Of a DNA stretch of 64,000 bases, positions 46,627-54,679 are shown piece by piece (the first letter of the stretch is position 1; the number at the start of each line of letters is the position of its first letter). The stretch is from Gemmatimonadota bacterium. GTDB lineage: Bacteria > Gemmatimonadota > Gemmatimonadetes > Longimicrobiales > Gaopeijiaceae. The stretch covers positions 1 through 64,000 of the forward strand of contig JAGWBP010000005.1 in the NCBI GenBank assembly GCA_021295835.1, in the 5' to 3' direction. The translations under genes and the position numbers were made by a program. The notes under the pieces were generated by a model. It made no database searches. It worked only from the letters and a program-made list of their open reading frames with translations, and was not told where the DNA came from.

Positions 46627-47355
46627 CTACAGCCTGTCGACCAGGAACTCCGGGGCAAAGCGGTTCAGCCAGGCGGCGAGCAGAACGAAGGAGCCGGTCG
46701 CCAGCAGGAGCCCCAGCAGAACCAGGAGTGCGCCAGCTGCCTTCTGCACCATCGGCAGGTAGCGGCGGAAGCGCCGGAAGCCCCTCAGGAAGCGCTCGAG
46801 CGCCAGCGCCGCCAGCATGAAGGGAACGGCGAGCCCAAGCGAGTAGACGAAGAGGAGGAACATCCCGGTGGCGACATGCTCCTGCGACGCGGCCATCGTC
46901 ATGATCGCACCCAGCACGGGGCCGATGCACGGCGTCCAGCCCGCACCGAAGGCCGCGCCCACCCCGAAGGTCCCGAGGTAGCCGGCTGGCTTGTCGGCGA
47001 GGTGAAGGCGTTTCTCGCGCAGGAGCGGCATCAGCCGGAATACGCCCATCAGGTGCAGGCCGAAGAGGATGATGACGACCCCGCCCACGCGGGCGATCCA
47101 CTCGCTGTTGTAGAGGAGGAAGGCGCCGACGAAGGTCGCCCCGGCGCCCAGCAGCACGAAGATCGCCGTGAAGCCCGCCACGAAGAGCCCCGAGTGCTGG
47201 AGCACCCGCCTTCGATCCACCCCCTCCTGCATCTCCTCCAGCGACATCCCGGTCACGAACGAGAGGTAGCTGGGAACCAGCGGGAGCACGCACGGCGAGA
47301 GGAAGGAGAGCACGCCGGCCATGAAGGCGATTGGAAGTCCTACCGACTCGGTCAT
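46627..47355 (-). CDS. ccdA: CcdA/DsbD-type thiol-disulphide transmembrane protein
   Basis: CcdA carries reducing equivalents from cytoplasmic thioredoxin across the inner membrane. The 242-residue protein has six TM segments and the two essential Cys motifs, SFLSPCVLPLVPSYLSF and GWTPCIGPVLG. The start MTESVGLP at 47355 is chosen because it leads straight into TM1. A plausible reducing partner in the window is the TlpA-like lipoprotein at 62.7 kb. It is convergent with the ABC gene, with a 19-bp gap. Confidence 0.92.
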   Translation of the reverse strand: MTESVGLPIAFMAGVLSFLSPCVLPLVPSYLSFVTGMSLEEMQEGVDRRRVLQHSGLFVAGFTAIFVLLGAGATFVGAFLLYNSEWIARVGGVVIILFGLHLMGVFRLMPLLREKRLHLADKPAGYLGTFGVGAAFGAGWTPCIGPVLGAIMTMAASQEHVATGMFLLFVYSLGLAVPFMLAALALERFLRGFRRFRRYLPMVQKAAGALLVLLGLLLATGSFVLLAAWLNRFAPEFLVDRL

Positions 47356-47420
47356 TCCCGATCTTCGCCCCACGGAGAGCGACCCGCAAGGTGCAGAGAG
47401 CTCGCGGCCCGTATCGGCCG

Positions 47421-47449
47421 TATGTAAACCCGAGTTGACAAAATGTCAG
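47421..47449 (-). promoter_or_regulatory. Sigma-70-like promoter of ccdA overlapped by a TGTAAAC-N4-GTTGACA site
   Basis: On the minus strand CTGACA (47444-47449) and TACATA (47421-47426) are 17 bp apart, placing transcription about 55 nt before the ccdA start. The spacer region contains TGTAAAC-CCGA-GTTGACA (47423-47440), close to the array unit and to a similar single site at 37481-37498. Confidence 0.5.
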
Positions 47450-47587
47450 GAGGTCGCGGGATCGTTCTGCTTGCCCGGATTGAAGTTCCACCGCGTAGCT
47501 CATCCTCCTTGCGGGGGCCCTCCTCGCCTGACGGAGAAGCGCTGGAGAGCTTCTGCCGCGCCTGATCGGCTGCTCGCCGGTCCTCGC

Positions 47588-48256
47588 TCAACGGGAATGG
47601 ATCGTGACGCCGAACTGGACCGCCACGAGCCGAGTCACTCCAGAGACATTCTGCGGCAGGATCCCCCAGTGGTAGATCGACTCCGCAGCGAGAGTGAGGT
47701 TGCTTGCCACCCGGTACTGGACTCCGCCTCCGAAGGCCACGCCCGCGTCCACTGGCTCCGACGACTCGCAGCTCGTGCCGAGTTGGCCAGCCACCGAGCA
47801 CCCGATACGTAGCGCCGCCCACGGCCCGACGAGGAGAGAGACCGCGTACCGGTCTTGCGCCTGCCCGCGCAAGTTGACGTTCAAGAGCGGGGAGAATTGC
47901 AGGAAGTGCAAACGCAGTGTGCCCGACGAGGGCGTCGCGTGGTCGGCCCAATACCCGGACCCGGTGCCGCCCTTTACGCCGTAGGATAGGCTGAGCCGGA
48001 AGCTCAGTTCCTCGACAGCCGTGGGGTGCCTGACATCAGCCGAAATCAACGGCGTGAGGATCCGATCCGAGGGCACCCCGTGGCAAGCCGTCTCGGGGGG
48101 ACACGGCGCGAAGTGGACGTGGCTGTAGTCGGTCCGCGCCCAGGCAACGCCCGCACGAAACCCGATCACGGACTGAGCGCCGAGCGGAGCCGCGGTCAGG
48201 ATGGGAACGGTGAACAGACTGAGGAAGCGTATACGCGAGTATCCAACAGTTTTCAT
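47588..48256 (-). CDS. Porin-like outer-membrane beta-barrel protein
   Basis: The 222-residue protein has a signal peptide (FLSLFTVPILTAAPLGAQS) followed by GFRAGVAWARTDY. Alternating amphipathic strands follow (SFRLSLSYGVKGG, AVSLLVGPWAALRIGCS, GVAFGGGVQYRVAS, LVAVQFGVTIHSR). The pattern matches small 8-stranded barrels of the PorT/outer-membrane-beta-barrel type. Two Cys pairs may form disulphides in loops. Function is unknown. A lone AATCTGTCA half-site lies upstream at about 48361-48369. Confidence 0.7.
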   Translation of the reverse strand: MKTVGYSRIRFLSLFTVPILTAAPLGAQSVIGFRAGVAWARTDYSHVHFAPCPPETACHGVPSDRILTPLISADVRHPTAVEELSFRLSLSYGVKGGTGSGYWADHATPSSGTLRLHFLQFSPLLNVNLRGQAQDRYAVSLLVGPWAALRIGCSVAGQLGTSCESSEPVDAGVAFGGGVQYRVASNLTLAAESIYHWGILPQNVSGVTRLVAVQFGVTIHSR

Positions 48257-48389
48257 CGCTCTACTCCCCCAGCCAGGACTCCAGAGTCCCGCCATTCAGA
48301 TCCGGTTTTCCCGCCTTCGCGCCACGGTCCCGGAGGGTCCAGCACAACGGCCTGGCCACAATCTGTCAACGACCCGTGCCCGACGGTAG

Positions 48390-48854
48390 CTACTGCGGGA
48401 CCGACGTCCCCGCAAGATCCTCCTCGAAGAGGCGGCTAGGGTAGGTGTCAAGCAGCGCCCTGAAGGCCTCCTCGTAGCCCCCGACCTCGACTGCGCTTGG
48501 CGCTCCCAGCGGCTCGGGGCCCCGTCTGGCCACCCCCTCCATCACCCGAGCGACGCGATCGGGGGGCATCACACCCTCCTCCCTGACCTCTACCTCCAGG
48601 AAGAGGCCCCTGCCGTTGCGGGCGGCCGCGTAGCGGGCCGAGACGAGGCGCCGGGACGACTCGCCCCTGTAGCACGCCGCCACCACCAGGCCCCACTCGC
48701 GCCGACCCTGCACAAGGGGCGGGAAGAGCCAGAGGCGGTCGATGGCGGCGGCCCCGAGGGTGCGTCCGGTGCGGAGCACCGTCCTGGGAAGAGCCTCCGG
48801 CACGCCGTCCTCCGGCCCACCAGGCGGAGCGGCTCCCTTTGGCGGCCCGGTCAT
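48390..48854 (-). CDS. Conserved-looking protein of unknown function downstream of nrnA
   Basis: From MTGPPKGAAPPGG the product has 154 residues. A Pro/Gly-rich N-terminus precedes a compact alpha/beta region (RLWLFPPLVQGRREWGLVVAACY, RNGRGLFLEVEVREEGV) and a C-terminal helix (GYEEAFRALLDTYPSRLFEED). It has no signal peptide or TM. It starts 4 bp after the nrnA stop, so it is co-expressed and probably real. No family is recognised. Confidence 0.55.
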   Translation of the reverse strand: MTGPPKGAAPPGGPEDGVPEALPRTVLRTGRTLGAAAIDRLWLFPPLVQGRREWGLVVAACYRGESSRRLVSARYAAARNGRGLFLEVEVREEGVMPPDRVARVMEGVARRGPEPLGAPSAVEVGGYEEAFRALLDTYPSRLFEEDLAGTSVPQ

Positions 48855-48858
48855 CCCC

Positions 48859-49920
48859 TCACGCTCCGCTGTCGTGCGGCGTCGCGGGAGCGTCGGGGAG
48901 GGCCCGCTCCACCCTCCTCGCGACATCCCTGACGGCGCTCTCGAGCGGCCCGGCGACGACGGCGGCAGCAGCCCTCAGGTGCCCGCCCCCGCCCAGCTCG
49001 GCGGCGATCCGGTGGACATCGACCGGTGCCACCGACCTGAGCGAGACCTTGATCCGCCCATCTGTGGTGGTCCGGTGGAGGATCGCCACCTCGACGCCTT
49101 CCACGTCGCGCGGCACGTCGACGAAGCCCTCCAGGTCGTCGGGGGTGGCACCCAGGCGGTCGTACTCCGCCTTGGGGACGATCATCGATGCCACGCGCCC
49201 GCTCGATCGCCCCTCGGAGGCCACCTCGAGCGTAGCGAGCGCACTCCGCAGCAACCGGAAGCGGCGGAGCCGGTGCCCGCTGTAGGAGACGCGGTGGAGA
49301 CTTCCGGGCTCCGCGCCTGCCTCTACGAGCACCGCGGCCGTGCGCAGGCACGCCGGGTCGGTGTTCTCGAAGCGAAAGCCCCCGGTGTCGGTCAGGATCG
49401 CGGTGTAGAGGGCACTCGCGATCTCCCTGCACAGCGGCACTCCGGCGCGTTCGATCAGCTCGAAGACGAGCTGTCCGGTGGCGCAGGCGGCCGGATCGGC
49501 CAGGACAAGCCCCTCGATAGCGCGAGCACTCGGGCGGTGGTGGTCGATCACGACCTTCGGGAGTCCCCGAATCAGGCGGGCGACTCTACCGATTCTGCGC
49601 ACGTCGTTCGTGTCCACGACCACCGCGAGCCCGGCTCGCCGGCAGAGATCCCTCGCTTCGGCGCCGCTGGCGGCGACCACCCACTCGGGGTCGCCGAGGA
49701 GGAAGGCGTAGCGCTCGGGATATGGGGTCGGATTGACGATCCACGCCGCAACGCCCATCCGGCGGAGGAACCAGGCCAGGCCGGCCTCCGAGCCGGCACC
49801 GTCCCCGTCGGCGTTCGCGTGCGTGGTGATCACCACCTCGCCGACCTCGGCGAGCGCATCCAGGATCTCGTCGAGCACCGCTTCCCGACCCTGGGGAACC
49901 GCTCGGCTCACCTGGTTCAC
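48859..49920 (-). CDS. nrnA: DHH/DHHA1 phosphoesterase, NrnA-like
   Basis: NrnA-type enzymes degrade nanoRNA and pAp. The 353-residue protein has TTHANADGDGAGSEAGLAWFLRRM (metal-binding DxD region), LAVVVDTNDVRRIG, the namesake VVIDHHRPS, and ILTDTGGFRFENTD. The C-terminal DHHA1 domain has LGGGGHLRAAAA. The GTG start overlaps the coaE stop (GTGA). The order coaE-nrnA-unknown is a tight minus-strand operon. Confidence 0.9.
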   Translation of the reverse strand: MNQVSRAVPQGREAVLDEILDALAEVGEVVITTHANADGDGAGSEAGLAWFLRRMGVAAWIVNPTPYPERYAFLLGDPEWVVAASGAEARDLCRRAGLAVVVDTNDVRRIGRVARLIRGLPKVVIDHHRPSARAIEGLVLADPAACATGQLVFELIERAGVPLCREIASALYTAILTDTGGFRFENTDPACLRTAAVLVEAGAEPGSLHRVSYSGHRLRRFRLLRSALATLEVASEGRSSGRVASMIVPKAEYDRLGATPDDLEGFVDVPRDVEGVEVAILHRTTTDGRIKVSLRSVAPVDVHRIAAELGGGGHLRAAAAVVAGPLESAVRDVARRVERALPDAPATPHDSGA

Positions 49921-50519
49921 GACGTCCCGACCCTCAGCTCGTCGAGCACGCCGAGGGCGCGTCGGGCGAGCTCGGCCCTAGTGCCCGAGTTCTCGATCAC
50001 GATGTCGGCTCTCTCCCGCCTCTCCTCGTCGGGAAGCTGCGCGTCGATCACGGCCTGGGCCTCCTCCTCGTCCATCTCTCTGGTCTCGGCCATGCGGCGG
50101 CGGCGGAGCGCCTCCGGCGCCTGGACCACCACCACGATGTCAACCTCGCTCTCCATCTCGCGCTCGAGGAGGAGCGGCGATTCCCACACCGCCAGCTCCT
50201 CGCCCGCGTCGCGCTGCCGCGCCGTCCACTCCCGCGCGAGGGCCCTCACCTCGGGGTGGACGACCGATTCGAGGCGGCGGCGGGCCTCTGCGTCGGCGAA
50301 TACCAAGCGCCCCAGCGCCCGGCGGTCGAGCGTGCCGTCCGGCAAGAGCACCTCCGTCCCGAAGATCTCCACTACGCGCTCAAGTCCAGCCGTACCGGGT
50401 GCCACCGCCCTACGCGCAAAGTCGTCGGCGGAGGCCACCTGCGCACCCGCCTTCCTCCAAATCTCGGCGACGGTGGACTTTCCCGCCGCCACCCCGCCCG
50501 TCAGGCCGACAGTCAGCAC
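49917..50519 (-). CDS. coaE: Dephospho-CoA kinase
   Basis: CoaE performs the last step of CoA synthesis. The 200-residue protein has P-loop VGLTGGVAAGKSTVAEIW, ASADDFARRAVAPG, a VVHPEVRALAREW lid region, and AVWESPLLLERE. QAPEALRRRRMAETREM is also typical. The GTG start at 50519 is chosen because homology begins at LTVGLTGG; the frame extends upstream into the VTT gene. It is 13 bp after the VTT gene. Confidence 0.93.
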   Translation of the reverse strand: MLTVGLTGGVAAGKSTVAEIWRKAGAQVASADDFARRAVAPGTAGLERVVEIFGTEVLLPDGTLDRRALGRLVFADAEARRRLESVVHPEVRALAREWTARQRDAGEELAVWESPLLLEREMESEVDIVVVVQAPEALRRRRMAETREMDEEEAQAVIDAQLPDEERRERADIVIENSGTRAELARRALGVLDELRVGTS

Positions 50520-50532
50520 GCGAACTCCGGCG

Positions 50533-51393
50533 TCACATCCCGAAGGCGCCGGTCGCCCCAAGAGCCACCAGCGTATTGAAGATGGCATTGCCGCAGAGCA
50601 CCGCCGCCATGACCGGCGCGAGCGAGTAGCGGAGGAAGGCCATCGGAACCACGACGAGCTCGTTCGGGAGCGGCACGAAGGCGGCGTAGAGGAAGAGCAG
50701 CCCCAGCGGCAGCAGGCGGTGGCGGCGCCCGAGCGCCTCGGCGCGCGCCTGGAAGCGGGCGATCCGACCGTGGGCGATGTCGCGAGTGGCGCTCCGCGTC
50801 GCGCGGCCGATCAGGTAGCCCAGCAGGTCGCCGCACGTCATCCCGGCGGAGATTACGGCCAGGGCGGGCACGGGCGCGAATCCCGCGTCCAGGAAGAAGG
50901 GGAAGAAGAGGGCGACCGGCACCGGCCAGACCAGGTTGAAGCCGCTGGCTGCAGCGGCAAGGAAGAGTCCGGGGTATCCGGCTCGCGCGGCCGCATCGCG
51001 CACGGCCTCGATCTCGCCGGCATTCAGATTCACCCACGCCGCCGATAGGAGGATGGCGGCGATGGCGATGGTCTTGAGGGCGAGTGGCGCCCCTCTCACC
51101 CACCCCTCCGGGCGATTTCCCCGGCGCATGCGTCGGCGCATGGAGTGCGACCAGCGCACGAAGTCGACGACATCGCGGAGTGGGGGAGTCGCATCCGGTT
51201 CGCCGTAGGCGGTCTCGAGACGCCACGCCAGGTACTGCCGCGAAGGAACGGGAAGAAACGGCGGCCTCCGCTGCCAGCCCCGCGGCCGAAAGGCCCACGC
51301 GGCCCCGAGGAACGCGGGCCAGAGCCAGGGGCGAAAGGTGGCCATCCTGACGAGAGGGCCGAGCTGGCGATTACCGCTGCTGCGTTGCTTCAT
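50533..51393 (-). CDS. VTT/SNARE-associated (DedA-like) membrane protein with extra N-terminal module
   Basis: The protein of 286 residues has an unusual N-terminal module of about 85 residues: WPAFLGAAWAFRPRGWQRRPPFLPVPSRQYLAWRLETAYG, then a DVVDFVRW helix. This looks like a small aromatic-rich module found in some phyla. From about residue 105 there are TM segments (ALKTIAIAAILLSAAWVNL, GLFLAAAASGFNLVWPVPVALFFPFFL). The VTT-like reentrant pattern follows (ISAGMTCGDLLGYLIGRA, ELVVVPMAFLRYSLAP). DedA relatives handle lipid or proton transport. The start is ATG at 51393, or GTG at 51402. A 53-bp repeat with a palindrome lies just upstream. Confidence 0.7.
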   Translation of the reverse strand: MKQRSSGNRQLGPLVRMATFRPWLWPAFLGAAWAFRPRGWQRRPPFLPVPSRQYLAWRLETAYGEPDATPPLRDVVDFVRWSHSMRRRMRRGNRPEGWVRGAPLALKTIAIAAILLSAAWVNLNAGEIEAVRDAAARAGYPGLFLAAAASGFNLVWPVPVALFFPFFLDAGFAPVPALAVISAGMTCGDLLGYLIGRATRSATRDIAHGRIARFQARAEALGRRHRLLPLGLLFLYAAFVPLPNELVVVPMAFLRYSLAPVMAAVLCGNAIFNTLVALGATGAFGM

Positions 51394-51423
51394 CGCCACC
51401 AAGCTACACGAATATGGCCGGTG

Positions 51424-51476
51424 ACGGGCCGCTCGGGGTGCTTCGTGGACAGATTCCAGCCACTATCTGTCAGATT
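51424..51476 (+). repeat. 53-bp direct repeat, left copy, with GACA-N16-TGTC palindrome
   Basis: This segment matches 54549-54601 at 52 of 53 positions (one C/T difference). The palindrome GACAGAT-N10-ATCTGTC spans 51448-51471. The two copies bracket the propeller and pseudogene block. The left copy lies upstream of the VTT gene. Confidence 0.85.
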
Positions 51477-51480
51477 TCAC

Positions 51481-52890
51481 TCACCTCGCCCCACCCCTGC
51501 GGTCGCCAGCGGAGCAGCTGGCCCGTCCTTCGCCCAAGTCGGGGGCCTGCCGCATCCCGGGATCCACCATGTCGTAGTACGCTACCGACTCAACGTCCAA
51601 CTCGTCCCGTTCGACCAGAAGCACATAGTCATCGCCGATGTCCAACACCCACGCTCCGGGAGGCACCGCCAACGCGCACGCCAATGCCCCGGACGAGTCG
51701 AACCCGAACCATGTGTTGGTGCGAACACCCAGCGGCCTGAAGTTTCGTACCCAGAGGCGCCGGTCGGTCCCGACGAGGAACCTCGAGTACAGATGCGCCG
51801 AATCGGGGTAGGGGTATGCCTCGAGTGCCCGGCGAGCGTCTCTAAGGTATCGACCATCCCTGTTCGGGTCACTCGCCAGCCTTCCCTCGATCCACGTCCG
51901 GATCATCTCGTCCGTGACCGGCACGCGCTCCACCTTCCAACGCACGATCGTCGTAAGCCGGCCGTCCGAGTCGATCAGTTCGATCTCCGCCCTGCTTCCT
52001 TCGCCAACCGCAACAACCTTCCCCCACGGCACGGCCATACCCATCGGCGCGAACGGCACCACAATATCCGTGGGAAACGGCCCGATCTCCGTGGGAAGAA
52101 CAGTCTCAGCCCACTCGATCCATGCAACCCTGCCAATAGCCCGTTCGCGGCTGCCATCCGCCCCGAACCTGTGGAACACCAGCGTGTCTCGCCACGACGA
52201 ACGCCGGACCGGCCTGGCACGGCGCTCATCGATCACCTCCTGCGATCCCAGTGCGCGGTGCTCCCCCATCAGATACCCGCCCGCGAACCTGCCGAGTGCA
52301 CTCGTTCCGGGCCCAAGTTCCCGAGTGTTCGCGGTCAGCGAGGAAACCTGGACTCCCGAAGGATCGAACACCTTGAGCCGCTTCACGCTGTGCTCCCACG
52401 TTTCCACCCGCCCGTCGTCCAGAACGAACATGCCGTTGGCACAGCCTCCCTCCACGAACTCCTCGGGCCCCTCACCCTCGCGGCCCGTGCCCGTGATGTA
52501 GACTCCCGTGCTGTCGTACCATCGCAGAATCGGAGGCAGACAGTTGGCGACGACGATGCGTCCGCCCGCAAGTACTCGCGCCTGACCCACACTGTGCAGA
52601 AGATACATGTCCTCGCCTGTTGCCGCCCCGATCCGCACGCGGGGCCGGAGCGAGAGAACAAGCGTGCTGCCCGGAAGGTCCGACACCACGACATTGACGC
52701 CAGCGCTGTCGTAGCGCTGCTGCTCCGCCGCCACGGCAGCCCATGCGCCCGTGGCGGCGGCGATCCAAACGCTGGCCAGAACTCGTAGCCACCATCGCCC
52801 CGGCGGCGAACCCTGCGGCGTCAGCAAGGCGTTGGAGATCTCACTACCCCCGCAGTCCAGTGTATTCCGGGGTCTGCACCGTCTCTTCAT
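51481..52890 (-). CDS. Secreted 6-bladed beta-propeller protein
   Basis: From MKRRCRPRN the protein has 469 residues. A long N-terminus leads to a signal-like TM (RVLASVWIAAATGAWAAVAAEQQ). Propeller blades follow: SVGQARVLAGGRIVVANCLPPILRWYDSTGVYI, the GREGEGPEEF family motif, MFVLDDGRVETWEHSVKRLKVFDPSG and LLVERDELDVESVAYYDM. Its ATG overlaps the stop of the preceding truncated propeller (ATGA). It is intact, unlike its upstream neighbours. It lies inside the block bracketed by 53-bp direct repeats. Its role is unknown. Confidence 0.75.
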   Translation of the reverse strand: MKRRCRPRNTLDCGGSEISNALLTPQGSPPGRWWLRVLASVWIAAATGAWAAVAAEQQRYDSAGVNVVVSDLPGSTLVLSLRPRVRIGAATGEDMYLLHSVGQARVLAGGRIVVANCLPPILRWYDSTGVYITGTGREGEGPEEFVEGGCANGMFVLDDGRVETWEHSVKRLKVFDPSGVQVSSLTANTRELGPGTSALGRFAGGYLMGEHRALGSQEVIDERRARPVRRSSWRDTLVFHRFGADGSRERAIGRVAWIEWAETVLPTEIGPFPTDIVVPFAPMGMAVPWGKVVAVGEGSRAEIELIDSDGRLTTIVRWKVERVPVTDEMIRTWIEGRLASDPNRDGRYLRDARRALEAYPYPDSAHLYSRFLVGTDRRLWVRNFRPLGVRTNTWFGFDSSGALACALAVPPGAWVLDIGDDYVLLVERDELDVESVAYYDMVDPGMRQAPDLGEGRASCSAGDRRGGAR

Positions 52891-53590
52891 TCCCTGCTCT
52901 CCTGGTCCGGCTGCCGGGACAAAGCTACAGCAGCAACGATGGTGTGCGCTTTGCCGTCCGCATCGATCCAAGTCCGCCAAATACGGCCGGGGCCGACGAA
53001 CCCGGACCAACTGCCCTCGAGCCGCGTGCTCGCGACCAAGGTCCCCCGCACCGGATGGACCAGCTCCAGCACCGTGTCGTGGTAGCGGCCGCCCGGACGG
53101 ATCATTCTGTTTCCCATCTGATCCCGGAGCGTGTCGAGCGCCTCCTTCCATTCCGGCGCGGCGATCCCGAAGAGCATCCAAACACCCAAAGTGTCCGCGG
53201 CCAAGCCCGCTGTGAACGTCTCCGGCGCGCGGTCAAGCGATCTTACCTTCGATCGGTGCACCCAAGGATCGAACCACTCGCGTTCGCCCACAAGCTCCGC
53301 AACTCTGTGTCCATCGTAGGTCCAGCGCTCCAAACGCCATTCGTTGATCGGGGCCGCCCAGAACGACGGGCCGTCCGTACTGGCAAGCCACCGCAGCAGC
53401 AACGACATGAGGTCGCTTCTGAACGCGGGTTCCTCAACTCCGAAAGAAAGCTTCCACTCTCCTTGGCTGTTGTAGACATGTAGAGGAAATCCGGCCGCGT
53501 TACGTGTGGCGATTGGCCCGGACGCCACGAATCTCGACGAATCGAACGCCAAGTCCCAAATGGAGCGCCCCTCAAGGCGGTGTCGGCGGA
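52887..53590 (-). pseudogene. 5'-truncated 6-bladed beta-propeller gene
   Basis: The open frame from about GTVVRRHRLEGRSIWDLAFDS (near 53590) to 52887 reads as the C-terminal half of a propeller. Segments include GPIATRNAAGFPLHVYNSQGE, VRSLDRAPETFTAG and HPVRGTLVASTRLEG. No signal peptide or N-terminal blades exist; instead it joins abruptly to the 3' part of another decayed gene. The first ATG, at 53552, is internal to a blade. Its stop is coupled to the intact propeller downstream, so it may once have been translated ahead of it. Confidence 0.6.
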
Positions 53591-54120
53591 CGACTGTTCC
53601 CGGCGGCCTCGACCATGTAGTGCCCCGCGACGGCTCCGGGAACCGTCACGGTCCTTTTCCACATGTCGCCCACCCCCATCGCTGGCAGCCGCCAGGCTGG
53701 CCTCGGTAGGCAGCGGGTCGCCCACTGGGTAGTATGGCTGCCGCCCCACCCCGGTATGATCCATCGCCGCCTTCGTCGGGAGGGTGACGATCACCTCGCC
53801 CCGGTCGATCGCCAACCGCGCCTCGCCGGAGACCGTCAGCGTAACGGGGGTGTTCGGCAGAAGCTCACCACCGGCCGAGACCGCGAGCGCCAGCCGGGGC
53901 GTGAACGGGATCAACGAGCGTGTCGGCGTCGTCCGCAGACGAACCAGCTATCGTCCGACTCGGAGCCCGCCGCCACCCTCAGCTCGCCTCCATCCACCAC
54001 GACCCGCCCCGCGGCAGCGGGCGAAGCGGTGCCGGTCGGGTCCGTGCACACGGCCACCACCGCACACAGTAGCGCAACAGCCAGCAGGGCCGCAACCGGC
54101 CAGCCTCTCGAAGTCCTCAT
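53585..54120 (-). pseudogene. Decayed secreted protein with two compensating frameshifts
   Basis: The ATG at 54120 starts a signal peptide (WPVAALLAVALLCAVVAVCTD), then VVVDGGELRVAAGSESDDSWFVC. The frame shifts near 53920 to SLIPFTPRLALAVSAGGELL and TVSGEARLAIDRGEVIVTLPTKAAM. It shifts back near 53670 to GDMWKRTVTVPGAVAGHYMVEAAG, and is then cut where the truncated propeller begins. Two opposite indels plus a 3' truncation mark it as broken. A hairpin leader lies about 50 nt upstream. The family is not recognised. Confidence 0.6.
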
Positions 54121-54169
54121 GTCGCTCTCCTCTCCCGATACGGGTTCCGCTCCCCTGGACACTCCGTAC

Positions 54170-54190
54170 ACACGGGCACCGGGCCCGTGT
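54170..54190 (-). promoter_or_regulatory. Leader hairpin upstream of the decayed secreted-protein gene
   Basis: ACACGGGC / GCCCGTGT with a 5-nt loop is followed on the minus strand by GTGTCC and AGGAGAGCGAC before the ATG at 54120. The layout resembles the leaders at 9.4 and 29.7 kb, but the sequence similarity is weaker. The rest of the gene-free 54121-54548 shows nothing I can support. Confidence 0.35.
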
Positions 54191-54548
54191 TCAGCGTGTT
54201 CGCGCAGGTAAGGACAGCGAGAATAGCCCCGCCTATTCACCCGGTGCCGTCGGGAGCTACCCGCCAAGCCGCTCTATGGGCTGTTGTATTCGGCAGGTGA
54301 CCCGACATAGGGGCCTGCTCGAACAAGCTGAACACTCCCACAGTACGCGCCCCGGCGGGTTCCCGCGAGGGCAATCGAGATTCGCGGGCTTCCAGCAACG
54401 AGAGAGAGGGGCAGGTGCGGGGGACCTCTCCGGCCACGCCTCGCGCGCGCGGGCCGTCAGGAAACCTCGCCCGATCCAAGGTGCCACGACACCGCCAAGC
54501 CCGCGCTGACGTGTCGCCTCCCCATCCATGCAAACGGTTGCGGGGAGC

Positions 54549-54601
54549 ACGGGCCGCTCGGGGTGCTTCGTGGACAGATTCTAGCCACTATCTGTCAGAT
54601 T
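54549..54601 (+). repeat. 53-bp direct repeat, right copy, with GACA-N16-TGTC palindrome
   Basis: This is the partner of 51424-51476 in the same orientation. The palindrome GACAGAT-N10-ATCTGTC spans 54573-54596 and lies about 85 bp upstream of the YyaL-like gene start. No clear -10 box was found within it. Confidence 0.85.
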
Positions 54602-54679
54602 CTCGGTCGGAAAGGGCCGATCGAATCGTGGACTGCTAACTTCCCGAGGACGCTGCAAGACCCGATAACCCGCATAGCC

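Noticed and set aside
48355..48370. Sixth GACA-N16-TGTC site upstream of the porin-like gene
   Set aside because: Only the right arm AATCTGTCA is present. The left arm does not match at the fixed spacing.
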